Shown one piece after another: positions 1 to 7,859 of a DNA stretch of 64,000 nucleotides; the first letter of the stretch is position 1, and each line of letters opens with the position of its first letter. Location: positions 62,001 to 126,000 of the forward strand of contig NZ_JACOPV010000011.1 in the NCBI RefSeq assembly GCF_016881005.1, read 5' to 3'. This DNA is from Pseudomonas arcuscaelestis. GTDB taxonomy: Bacteria; Pseudomonadota; Gammaproteobacteria; Pseudomonadales; Pseudomonadaceae. The position numbers and the translations under genes are program-made. The notes beneath the pieces were generated by a model that did no database searches, was not told where the DNA came from, and saw only the letters and a program-made list of their open reading frames with translations.

Positions 1-444
1 ACGACCCAGCGGCAGGTTGTTGACAACCTGGTGCTGTACCACGCCTTGCTGGTCGATCAGGAACGAGGCACGCAGTGCCACGCCAGCATCGTGTTCGATA
101 CCGTAGGCACGGGTGATCTCGTGCTTGACGTCGGCAACCATGGTGAATTCGACTTCGCCGATACCGCCCTTCTCCACTGGCGTGCTGCGCCATGCGTGGT
201 GAGTGAACTGCGAGTCGATAGAGACACCTACCACTTCAACACCCAGCTCGCGGAACTTATCCATGCGGTTGTTGTGGGCAATAATTTCCGACGGGCAGAC
301 AAAGGTGAAGTCCAGCGGCCAGAAGAACAGCACGACGTATTTGCCGCGCAGCGAGGAAAGCTTGAAGCTGTCGACGATAGAACCGTCGCCCAGAACTGCC
401 GCCGCATCGAAATCAGGGGCTTGCTTGTTGACCAGAATGCTCAT
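1..444 (-). CDS. ahpB: 2-Cys peroxiredoxin (AhpC/Prx1 class), 3' end outside window
   Basis: This enzyme reduces hydrogen peroxide and organic hydroperoxides in the cytosol, using thioredoxin- or AhpF-type reductants. The first 148 codons are present and the C-terminus, with the resolving Cys, lies off the window. The peroxidatic Cys is C50 in the FTFVCPSE motif. The ATG at 444 has AAGGAG seven bases upstream. In PAO1 I recall the same gene (PA0848) close to cysZ. An OxyR-like site lies about 80 bp upstream. The plus-strand frame over this region is a shadow. The family is sure; the symbol is by synteny. Confidence 0.93.
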   Translation of the reverse strand, partial: MSILVNKQAPDFDAAAVLGDGSIVDSFKLSSLRGKYVVLFFWPLDFTFVCPSEIIAHNNRMDKFRELGVEVVGVSIDSQFTHHAWRSTPVEKGGIGEVEFTMVADVKHEITRAYGIEHDAGVALRASFLIDQQGVVQHQVVNNLPLGR

Positions 445-522
445 GAAAACTCCTTGAAGATCAGAATTCGAAGGCGTTGAAAAATATGTGCGCACTTTAG
501 CGAGGCCGCAGAGATTAAGGAA

Positions 523-559
523 ATATCCTTAGACAATCCACCTTATAGGCCGGCTCTAT
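523..559 (-). promoter_or_regulatory. Probable OxyR binding site upstream of ahpB
   Basis: Four tetranucleotides at exact 7-base spacing read ATAT-N7-CAAT-N7-ATAG-N7-CTAT. They match the published OxyR pattern (ATAG-N7-CTAT-N7-ATAG-N7-CTAT): one half is perfect and the other has one mismatch in each box. The site ends 79 bp before the ahpB ATG. A weak -10 (TAAAGT on the minus strand, about 494-499) lies where an OxyR-activated promoter would have it. Confidence 0.72.
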
Positions 560-710
560 TCATCATCGGAGCCTACAGCTGTTTGCCTATTACACTACGC
601 CTTACCAGGTGCCGAGCTTTGTTACAGCCCGTTTCCTCCATAGCGCCGCGCTTTCGCCAGCCGCTCAAACTCGGTAAGGTCAGCGCGTTTGCCTTCACCC
701 GGAGTTCCCT

Positions 711-1466
711 ATGCAAGCCCCTGTACTCTCTGGCCCTCAGTACCTGCGTGAAGGACTGAAACTGGTCCTGAGCCCGAGCCTGCGCCTATTCGTATTGCTG
801 CCTCTGGCAGTCAACCTGCTGCTGTTCGTCGGTTTGATCTATTTCGCTGGCCATCAATTCAGCCTCTGGGTCGATTCACTGATGCCCAGCCTGCCGAGCT
901 GGCTGAGCTTTCTCAACTACGTGCTGTGGCCATTGTTCGTCGCGCTGGTGGTGCTGATGGTGTTCTTCACCTTCACCCTGCTGGCCAACATTATTGCCGC
1001 GCCCTTCAACGGCTTTCTGGCTGAAAAGGTCGAAGTGGTCGTACGCGGCACGGATGACTTCCCGGCCTTCCGTTGGGCCGAACTCACCGCCATGGTGCCG
1101 CGCACCCTCAGCCGCGAAATGCGCAAGTTGGGCTACTTCCTGCCGCGGGCGCTGGCACTGTTCGTCCTGTCGCTGATTCCAGTGGTCAACATCATTGCCG
1201 CTCCGTTGTGGCTACTGTTCGGTATCTGGATGATAGCGATCCAGTACATCGACTACCCGGCGGATAACCACAAGATGAGCTGGCAGGACATGCTTGCCTG
1301 GCTGCGCGCCAAACGCTGGCAGAGCCTGGGCTTTGGCGGCATCACTTACCTCGCGCTGATGATTCCTTTCGTCAACATTCTGATGATGCCTGCCGCGGTG
1401 GCCGGCGCCACCTTGTTCTGGGTGCGCGAACGCGGGGCGGAAACGGCAGCAGTACAGAAACCCTGA
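711..1466 (+). CDS. cysZ: Sulfate transporter CysZ (EI24 family)
   Basis: CysZ is an inner-membrane protein that imports sulfate for cysteine synthesis. The 251-residue length is typical. Several hydrophobic segments are visible (about residues 23-48, 66-95, 145-175, 205-235), separated by a charged cytoplasmic stretch. The ATG at 711 is preceded by CGGAG at good spacing. It is monocistronic here, between ahpB (divergent) and a cytochrome c peroxidase gene. The 266-bp gap before it holds the ahpB control region and its own promoter. Confidence 0.9.
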   Translation: MQAPVLSGPQYLREGLKLVLSPSLRLFVLLPLAVNLLLFVGLIYFAGHQFSLWVDSLMPSLPSWLSFLNYVLWPLFVALVVLMVFFTFTLLANIIAAPFNGFLAEKVEVVVRGTDDFPAFRWAELTAMVPRTLSREMRKLGYFLPRALALFVLSLIPVVNIIAAPLWLLFGIWMIAIQYIDYPADNHKMSWQDMLAWLRAKRWQSLGFGGITYLALMIPFVNILMMPAAVAGATLFWVRERGAETAAVQKP

Positions 1467-1549
1467 CATCGGCGTTGATCTGCATCACGGCAGCAAACCC
1501 ATACATGGAACATGGTTATTAAAACTATAAGCCTGTAGGGGAGCGCTCC

Positions 1550-2542
1550 ATGTTTAGACCACTGATGCTGATGTTCGGGTTAATGGCGGGAGGACAGGCA
1601 TGGGGCTCAGCCCCTGCCAACGAGCCCATCCTGCCGGTACAGCCGGCGAAGATCACCAACGAAGCCAAGGTTGAACTGGGCAAGCAGTTGTTCTTTGATC
1701 CACGCCTGTCCAAGTCCGGCTTCATTTCCTGCAACTCTTGCCACAACCTGAGTATGGGCGGCAGCGACAACCTGCCCACCTCAATCGGCCACAACTGGCA
1801 TCAGGGTCCGATCAACTCCCCTACTGTGCTCAACTCGAGCATGAGCGTCGCGCAGTTCTGGGATGGCCGCGCTGCGACCCTCAAAGAGCAGGCCGGTGGC
1901 CCCATCGCCAACCCCGGAGAAATGGGCTTCACCCACGATCTGGCGGTGGACGTGCTGCGCTCGATTCCCCAGTACAAGGCATCGTTCAAGCAGGTGTATG
2001 GCAATGACAGCGTGACCATCGACGAGGTAACCGACGCCATTGCAGCCTTCGAAGAAACCCTGGTCACACCCAACGCGCCATTCGACCGTTGGCTGAAGGG
2101 AGACAAAAAGGCCATCAGCGCCACCGCCGAGAAAGGCTATCAGTTGTTCAAGAGCATCGGCTGCGTTGCTTGCCACAATGGCGAAGCCGTAGGGGGCGCC
2201 TCGTTCCAGAAAATGGGCATGGTCGAACCCTATGCCACCAAGAACCCGGCCCAAGGTGTCGCGGGCCTGACCGGCAAGGACCAGGACCGGATGATGTTCA
2301 AGGTGCCGACGCTGCGTAACGTCGCGTTGACCTACCCCTACTTCCATGACGGCGCCTACTGGCAGCTGGAAGAAGCGGTGGATGTGATGGCGCGGTTGCA
2401 ACTGGGGCGTAAGTTGAGCGGTGACGAGGTTTCCCAGATCGTCGCCTTCCTCGATACGCTGACCGGCGATCAACCGAGCTTCAAACTGCCAATACTGCCC
2501 CCGTCTTCGGCGCAGACGCCGCGTCCGGCACCGTTCAACTGA
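1550..2542 (+). CDS. Di-haem cytochrome c peroxidase, periplasmic
   Basis: The enzyme reduces hydrogen peroxide in the periplasm with electrons from c-type cytochromes or azurin. Residues 1-22 form a signal peptide. Two haem c motifs are present: CNSCH at C61-C64-H65 and CVACH at C205-C208-H209. The 330-residue length fits the CcpA/MauG family. GGGGAGCGCTCC precedes the ATG. It could be called ccpR, but paralogues exist in Pseudomonas and I cannot tell which this is. Together with ahpB and the glutathione peroxidase it makes this end of the window rich in peroxide defence. Confidence 0.9.
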   Translation: MFRPLMLMFGLMAGGQAWGSAPANEPILPVQPAKITNEAKVELGKQLFFDPRLSKSGFISCNSCHNLSMGGSDNLPTSIGHNWHQGPINSPTVLNSSMSVAQFWDGRAATLKEQAGGPIANPGEMGFTHDLAVDVLRSIPQYKASFKQVYGNDSVTIDEVTDAIAAFEETLVTPNAPFDRWLKGDKKAISATAEKGYQLFKSIGCVACHNGEAVGGASFQKMGMVEPYATKNPAQGVAGLTGKDQDRMMFKVPTLRNVALTYPYFHDGAYWQLEEAVDVMARLQLGRKLSGDEVSQIVAFLDTLTGDQPSFKLPILPPSSAQTPRPAPFN

Positions 2543-2567
2543 ACCACATCGGCTGATTCAACGCAGG

Positions 2568-2592
2568 AGCCTGCCTTGTGTTCAGGCAGGCT
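2568..2592. terminator. Stem-loop between convergent genes
   Basis: AGCCTGCC and GGCAGGCT form a perfect 8-bp stem around a 9-base loop, between the stops of the peroxidase gene and the convergent MCP gene. There is no strong U-run, so termination efficiency is uncertain. Confidence 0.45.
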
Positions 2593-2599
2593 ACTGTAC

Positions 2600-3916
2600 T
2601 TAGACGTTCAGCTGACTCGAAAACTGCCCCACGGCGCTGACAACCTTTTTCGCCCCGTCCTGGATTTCGACAATCACCGTTCCGGTGTGACCGGCAAGCG
2701 TCAGCCCCTGCTCGGCCTGGCGCTTGCTGCTGTCGATGATATCCACCGCAGCCTTGGCCAACTGCTCGTTCTGCTGCACGACCCGGGCGATTTCCTCGGT
2801 GGCCGTGCTGGTGCGCGAAGCCAATTGGCGTACTTCGTCGGCAACAACGGCAAAGCCGCGGCCCTGCTCTCCGGCGCGAGCTGCCTCGATGGCGGCATTA
2901 AGGGCCAAAAGGTTGGTTTGTCCGGCGATGTCACTGATGGTCTTGATGATTGAACCGATGACCTGCGACTGCTTGTTCAGCGCTTCGATACCCTCTGCCG
3001 CGTCCTGCATGCACGACTCCAGGCCACGCATGACATCCACGGTCTGGGTCACCACCTCCGTAGCCTTGCGCGCACTGCTGTCGGTTTCCAGCGAGGTGTT
3101 GTAGGCAATGTCGGCCGCTGCGGCCACGGCGATTTCCTGATTGACCTGCTCGGTGATCACAGTGGCGAACTTGACCACTTTGTAGAGCACGTCATGGGCA
3201 TCGATGATCGGGTTATAGGACGCCTCCAGCCAGACCACCCGGCCATGTGCGTCCACACGCTTGAAGCGCTCGGCAACGAACTGGCCACGGCGCAAACTTT
3301 CCCAGAACGCATCGTAGGCAGTGGAGTTGTAATCCTGCGGCTCACAGAACATACGGTGATGCTTGCCGACAACTTGCTCCAGCCGATAGCCCATGGTCTG
3401 CAGGAAGCGGTCATTGGCGGTCAGCACTTCGCCCTGCAGGTTGAACTCGATCACGGCAGTAGAGCGCATCAGTGCCTTGATCAAGCTCTCGTGTTCACGC
3501 GAGGTCTCGATCGTGCGGGTCAGGTCGCTGGAGTGCAGGGTGAAATACTTTAGGCGCCCCTCACTGTTTTTCACCGGCTGCAGAATCGAGCGCAACCAGG
3601 CCTCCTCACCATTGCCACGCAGCAGGCGAAACGCACCGTTGAGGTGCTCGCCGCGAGTGATTGCAGTCTTCATGCGCTGGTAGAAATCCAGCTGCTTGAC
3701 GTGAGGCGGTACGATTTCTTCGATGTTGCGGCCAATCAGTTGATGGCTGCTGTAGATCATTTCCTTTTCGAAATTGCTGTTGACCGATTCAATCCGCCCC
3801 TGAGGGTCAAGCTCCAAAACCAGCATCTCGCTGTCCAGGCTGCTTTTGACCTGCTCCATCGACAGCAGCTCTTCGCGCAGCTTGAGGTTTTCTTTTTTCA
3901 GTTTGCTGTTGAACAT
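2600..3916 (-). CDS. Soluble PAS-PAS methyl-accepting chemotaxis protein (BdlA-like)
   Basis: This is a cytoplasmic chemoreceptor-type signal transducer. A short N-terminal coiled coil is followed by two PAS domains (about residues 28-132 and 150-255) and an MCP signalling domain with the conserved hairpin core (NLLALNAAIEAARAGEQGRG). No transmembrane segment is seen. The layout resembles P. aeruginosa BdlA, which links c-di-GMP and biofilm dispersal, but orthology is not shown. I chose the ATG at 3916 because AGGAG lies 7 bases upstream; an in-frame ATG at 3979 has no ribosome site. The PAS ligand is unknown; haem or FAD are usual for such Aer/BdlA-like proteins. Confidence 0.85.
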   Translation of the reverse strand: MFNSKLKKENLKLREELLSMEQVKSSLDSEMLVLELDPQGRIESVNSNFEKEMIYSSHQLIGRNIEEIVPPHVKQLDFYQRMKTAITRGEHLNGAFRLLRGNGEEAWLRSILQPVKNSEGRLKYFTLHSSDLTRTIETSREHESLIKALMRSTAVIEFNLQGEVLTANDRFLQTMGYRLEQVVGKHHRMFCEPQDYNSTAYDAFWESLRRGQFVAERFKRVDAHGRVVWLEASYNPIIDAHDVLYKVVKFATVITEQVNQEIAVAAAADIAYNTSLETDSSARKATEVVTQTVDVMRGLESCMQDAAEGIEALNKQSQVIGSIIKTISDIAGQTNLLALNAAIEAARAGEQGRGFAVVADEVRQLASRTSTATEEIARVVQQNEQLAKAAVDIIDSSKRQAEQGLTLAGHTGTVIVEIQDGAKKVVSAVGQFSSQLNV

Positions 3917-4093
3917 CAACGCTCTCCTGGAGCGAAATCGGTCATTCGAATGCCTCTGCATCGGCAGATCGTCAGACATTCTTGAGTACCACCCTGGGAA
4001 ATATTTTCAGCCCGCCAGCGCCATAAACCGGGCATCACAAATCAGTCATTAATATGTCACTGCAGCGCAACCGAGGCCGCTGAGACTGGTGTT

Positions 4094-5323
4094 ATGAGCG
4101 CACCCTCCCTGCACGTCACCCTAATCAGCGAAACCTTCCCACCGGAAATCAACGGCGTGGCCATTACCCTCGGCCACTTAATCGAGGGGTTGGGCCAGCG
4201 GGGCCATCAAGTTGAGCTGATCCGCCCTCGCCAGGCCGGTGATCCGCCGGGTGACAAGAGCAACTGGCAACTGCTCTGCAGAGGTTGGCCGTTACCGGGC
4301 TACCCAGGACTGCAGTGGGGCCAGGTGTCGATGCACAAACTGATGCGGCGCTGGCGCCGACAGCGTCCGGACGTGCTGTATATCGCCACCGAAGGGCCAT
4401 TGGGCTTAAGTGCCCTGAGGGCTGCGCGCAGACTGGGGATTGCCGTGGTCAGTGGCTTTCACACCAATTTTCACCAGTATTCGAACGAATATGGGCTGGG
4501 GCTGCTGGCAAGGTTGCTCACTCACTACCTGCGCTGGTTCCACCGCCGTACCCATACCACGCTGGTCCCAAGCGCCAGCCAGCATCTTGAGCTAGGACGC
4601 CGCGGTTTCGACAATCTCACGCTGATGGGCCACGGCGTCGACAGCCAATTGTTCTACCCGGGACGGCGAAGCCAGGCGCTACGTGAACAGTGGGGCCTGG
4701 AAAACGACGATATTGCACTCTTGCATGTCGGACGCCTGGCGCCGGAGAAAAACCTAGGCATGCTGCAACACTGCTTGCACGCAGCACGAAAAAACTATCC
4801 ACAGCGCCGTATCAAATTGATTGTGGTCGGTGATGGCCCCCAGCGCAGCGCTTTGCAACAACAGCTGCCTGAGGCCCTGTTCTGCGGAGCCCAACGTGGT
4901 GAAACCCTGGCCGAACATTACGCCTCCGGGGATATTTTCCTGTTCCCGAGCCTGACTGAAACCTTTGGCAACGTGGTGCTTGAAGCAATGGCGGCAGGAT
5001 TGGCGGTGGTGGCCTACGACCAGGCTGCCGCGGCCCAGCACATCCGCCACGGCCACAGCGGCGCGCTGGCCATGCCGGGCGACGAAGCTGCGTTTGTCGA
5101 TGCCTGCAACTGGCTGCTGGATGACCCCGAAGCATTACGTCGAGTACGTTTGAACGCCCGGCAACACGCCAGCCGGCAAGGCTGGCCAGCAATTGTCGAG
5201 CAGTTCGAAGGCCATCTTCACGCGGCCTGTCAGCAGGTCCGCAGCGCTACGCAGCGACTGCCGCCAGCGCTGATCATCAAACCAGAGATCATCAAACCAG
5301 AGTCGTCAACGCCTCACGGCTGA
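4094..5323 (+). CDS. Glycosyltransferase, GT4 family (GT-B fold)
   Basis: The 409-residue protein has an N-terminal acceptor domain beginning with a Rossmann-like strand and the motif ETFPPEINGVA, typical of GDP-mannose or UDP-sugar dependent GT4 enzymes. The C-terminal donor domain carries GRLAPEKN and the E-x7-E motif in ETFGNVVLEAMAAG. It probably transfers a sugar to a lipid or polysaccharide at the inner face of the membrane; the substrate cannot be read from sequence. The C-terminus contains a 15-bp tandem duplication and overlaps the end of the convergent oxidoreductase gene by 32 bp. Confidence 0.82.
   Translation: MSAPSLHVTLISETFPPEINGVAITLGHLIEGLGQRGHQVELIRPRQAGDPPGDKSNWQLLCRGWPLPGYPGLQWGQVSMHKLMRRWRRQRPDVLYIATEGPLGLSALRAARRLGIAVVSGFHTNFHQYSNEYGLGLLARLLTHYLRWFHRRTHTTLVPSASQHLELGRRGFDNLTLMGHGVDSQLFYPGRRSQALREQWGLENDDIALLHVGRLAPEKNLGMLQHCLHAARKNYPQRRIKLIVVGDGPQRSALQQQLPEALFCGAQRGETLAEHYASGDIFLFPSLTETFGNVVLEAMAAGLAVVAYDQAAAAQHIRHGHSGALAMPGDEAAFVDACNWLLDDPEALRRVRLNARQHASRQGWPAIVEQFEGHLHAACQQVRSATQRLPPALIIKPEIIKPESSTPHG
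5273..5302. repeat. 15-bp tandem duplication in the glycosyltransferase C-terminus
   Basis: ATCATCAAACCAGAG occurs twice in direct succession (5273-5287 and 5288-5302), adding five codons (IIKPE) to the glycosyltransferase tail. The stop codon of the convergent oxidoreductase gene lies inside the second copy. Confidence 0.97.
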
Positions 5324-6395
5324 ATGGCAAAATATCCTGCTCGCGGCCATCGCGAACCTTGGCAGCCCAATCCGGATCAACCAACAACGCACGCCCTACT
5401 GCTACCAGGTCGAACTCGTCGTTGTTCAAACGCACCAGCAGATTTTCCAGGCTGGCCGGCTGCGCCACCTTGTCAGTGGCCACCATGAACTGCAGGAACT
5501 CGCCATCCAGGCCAACGCTACCGACGGTAATGGTCGGTTTTCCGGTGAGCTTACGCGTCCAGCCAGCAAGGTTCAGGTCAGAGCCTGCGAACTCCGGCTC
5601 CCAGAAGCGGCGAGTGGAGCAATGGAAAATGTCCACACCGGCTTCGGCCAGCGGCTGCAAAAATGCACCCAGCGCTTCGGCGCTTTCAACCAGGCGGGCG
5701 CTGTAGTCCTGCTGCTTCCACTGCGAGAAACGGAAAATGATCGGAAACCCGGGGCCCACGGCGGCCCGTACGCCCTGGATCAGCTCGATGGCAAAACGCG
5801 AACGGCCGGCCAAATCGCCACCGTATTCATCGGTACGTTGGTTGCTGCCGGCCCAGAAGAACTGGTCGATCAGGTAGCCGTGGGCACCATGGATCTCCAC
5901 CCCATCCATGCCGATGGCTTGAGCGTCACGAGCAGCCTGGGCAAAGGCTTCGATAACCTCACGAATATCGTCATGGCTCATGCCATGGACCGCTACCTGG
6001 CCGTCCTTGATCTTCTCACTTGGGCCGTACCCCGGCACGCTGGCATCCGGCTCGGTGCCCACACGCCGCACACTGCCCACGTGCCAGAGCTGCGGAACGA
6101 TACGTCCGCCTTCGGCATGCACGGCATCAACCACCTTTTTCCAGCCGGCCAGCGCGTCTTCACCATAAAAGCGAGGAACGTTCGGGTAACCGTTGGCGGC
6201 TTTATGAGCGACGGTGGTGCCTTCGGTAATGATCAGCCCGACGCCTGCGCCAGCACGTCGGCGGTAGTACTCGACAACCTTGGCGTGGGGCACGCCACCG
6301 GGGCAGAACGTGCGGGTCATCGGCGCCATCACCACACGGCTTGGCAGCTCAAGTGAGCCCAGTTGGAAAGGGGTGAACAGTGCAGTGGCGGACAT
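5292..6395 (-). CDS. NADH:flavin oxidoreductase, old yellow enzyme family
   Basis: This is an FMN-dependent ene-reductase of about 367 residues that reduces activated C=C bonds or nitro compounds with NAD(P)H. The TIM barrel starts FTPFQLGSLELPSRVVMAPM. The substrate motif HGAHGYLIDQFFW contains the expected active-site region, and the C-terminal phosphate-binding AVGRALLVDPDW is present. The ATG at 6395 has GGAG at spacing 7; the longer frame to 6407 would use TTG without a ribosome site. The natural substrate is unknown. Its 3' end overlaps the glycosyltransferase gene tail to tail. Confidence 0.88.
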   Translation of the reverse strand: MSATALFTPFQLGSLELPSRVVMAPMTRTFCPGGVPHAKVVEYYRRRAGAGVGLIITEGTTVAHKAANGYPNVPRFYGEDALAGWKKVVDAVHAEGGRIVPQLWHVGSVRRVGTEPDASVPGYGPSEKIKDGQVAVHGMSHDDIREVIEAFAQAARDAQAIGMDGVEIHGAHGYLIDQFFWAGSNQRTDEYGGDLAGRSRFAIELIQGVRAAVGPGFPIIFRFSQWKQQDYSARLVESAEALGAFLQPLAEAGVDIFHCSTRRFWEPEFAGSDLNLAGWTRKLTGKPTITVGSVGLDGEFLQFMVATDKVAQPASLENLLVRLNNDEFDLVAVGRALLVDPDWAAKVRDGREQDILPFSREALTTLV

Positions 6396-6482
6396 GCGGC
6401 GCTCCAAAGAAGTAGGAATGCGCCAAAGAATAGGGTGAGCCGCAGGGGTGGCCCAGCACTATTGATTTGAGTGATTTAACAG

Positions 6483-6540
6483 CATCGCGGGCCAAACCCA
6501 CTCCTACCGTTTAGTAGGAGTAGGCTTACCCCGTGATCGA
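6483..6540. repeat. REP element pair
   Basis: Two inverted copies of the Pseudomonas REP core (ATCGCGGGCCAAACCCACTC and GTAGGAGTAGGCTTACCCCG) lie between the oxidoreductase and gpx genes. Such elements sit between genes in P. putida-group genomes and can form cruciforms or transcript hairpins. Confidence 0.85.
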
Positions 6541-6545
6541 ATCTA

Positions 6546-7028
6546 CTAATCCAACGCCTTTTCGATCGCCTGCACCACGGTCGCATCATCCGGTGCGGTG
6601 CGCGGTGAGAAACGTGCCAGCACCCGACCGTCCTTGCCCACCAGGAACTTCTCGAAGTTCCAGGTAATGTCGCCAGGGAACTCGGCGCCTTCACCGGCGA
6701 GCAAACGATAGAGCTGATGACGTTCAGCGCCATTGACGTCCAGCTTGCTGCCCAGCGGAAAGGTCACACCGTAATTCAGGCTGCAAAACTGCTGGATTTC
6801 TTCTTCAGTGCCTGGCTCCTGCCCGGCAAACTGATTACACGGCAAGCCCAGCACGCTAAAACCTTTGCCTTTGTATTGCTGATAAAGGTTTTCCAGCGCT
6901 GCATATTGCGGGGTCAAGCCACACTTGGAGGCGACATTGACCACCAGCACCACCTGGCCCTTGAACGGCGCCAGAGGCAACTCCTGCCCATTCAACGCCT
7001 GCAACTTCAGGTCGTGAAATGCACTCAT
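6546..7028 (-). CDS. Glutathione peroxidase family protein
   Basis: A cytosolic thiol peroxidase of 160 residues. The catalytic tetrad is visible: C36 (NVASKCGLTP, a cysteine and not selenocysteine), Q70, W123 and N124 (WNFEKF). Bacterial members of this type often use thioredoxin and not glutathione. The ATG at 7028 is preceded by AGGGGAG. It sits alone between REP sequences and slyD. PAO1 has a glutathione peroxidase at the same place (PA0838) as I recall. Confidence 0.92.
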   Translation of the reverse strand: MSAFHDLKLQALNGQELPLAPFKGQVVLVVNVASKCGLTPQYAALENLYQQYKGKGFSVLGLPCNQFAGQEPGTEEEIQQFCSLNYGVTFPLGSKLDVNGAERHQLYRLLAGEGAEFPGDITWNFEKFLVGKDGRVLARFSPRTAPDDATVVQAIEKALD

Positions 7029-7095
7029 GACGTACTCCCCTCTCCAGATCCCGGTTGCCGCTGCAGGCTGCAATCAGTAACACCAGCCCATTAAA

Positions 7096-7156
7096 AAGGC
7101 GCCCTGCCAAGCCGTCTTCCCCTATCTGGAGTGCGACGGACTTGCCCGGGCGCCTT
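7096..7156 (-). terminator. Long-stem terminator of slyD
   Basis: AAGGCGCCC and GGGCGCCTT form a perfect 9-bp outer stem, with further inner pairing (CCGTC/GACGG). On the minus strand it ends in CCTTTTT, as expected for a factor-independent terminator after slyD. Confidence 0.65.
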
Positions 7157-7184
7157 CGCGACTCTCTGAGCTTAGCGCAGAAAA

Positions 7185-7670
7185 TCAGTGCTGATGGCCA
7201 CCTTCGCCATGGACGTGGCCATGAGCTACTTCTTCTTCGCTGGCGTCACGAATGGTGATGACCTTGACCTTGAAGTTCAGGCGCTGACCCGCCAGTGGGT
7301 GGTTGCCGTCGACAGTCACGTCGTCGCCATCCAGATCACGGATGGTAACGATCTGCATCTGGCCATCTGGAGCGGAAGCGTGGAACTGCATGCCCACTTC
7401 CAGTTGGTCGACGCCTTCGAACATGCTGCGGTTCAGGGTGCTGACCAGTTCGGCCAGGTATTCGCCGTAGGCGTCTTCTGGTTCGATGGCAACTTCCAGT
7501 TCGTCACCGGCAGTTTTGCCTTCCAGGGCTTTTTCCAGGCCTGGAATGATGTTGCCTGCGCCATGCAGGTAAACCAGCGGAGCGCCGCCGGCGGAGCTGT
7601 CGATGACCTCACCAGCGTCGTTGGTGAGGGTATAGTCGATGGAGACAGCCTTGTTGGCGGCGATCAGCAT
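7185..7670 (-). CDS. slyD: FKBP-type peptidyl-prolyl isomerase SlyD
   Basis: SlyD is a cytosolic prolyl isomerase and chaperone that also handles nickel and other metals. The 161-residue protein has an FKBP domain split by an insert-in-flap (about residues 70-125) and a His-rich tail (HGHVHGEGGHQH) able to bind metal, shorter than the E. coli tail. The frame stays open far upstream, but the ATG at 7670 starts the domain exactly and has AAAAGG upstream. It is divergent from pta. In PAO1 I recall ackA lying between these two genes; it is absent here. Confidence 0.93.
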   Translation of the reverse strand: MLIAANKAVSIDYTLTNDAGEVIDSSAGGAPLVYLHGAGNIIPGLEKALEGKTAGDELEVAIEPEDAYGEYLAELVSTLNRSMFEGVDQLEVGMQFHASAPDGQMQIVTIRDLDGDDVTVDGNHPLAGQRLNFKVKVITIRDASEEEVAHGHVHGEGGHQH

Positions 7671-7859
7671 GGGGCGAGACCTTTTGCATAAGAATGTAGA
7701 GCAACAAGTGTAACCAACGCATCGCTTGAAAGCGAACGCAACCCGGACAAACGGGACTTGGCACGCCCGATCCTGCGCAATACCCGCTATCGGCAGGGTG
7801 TCGATAACGATACCCTTGGCAATTGAATTTTTTGCCACAGCTCTTTTCGAGAAGCTCGC

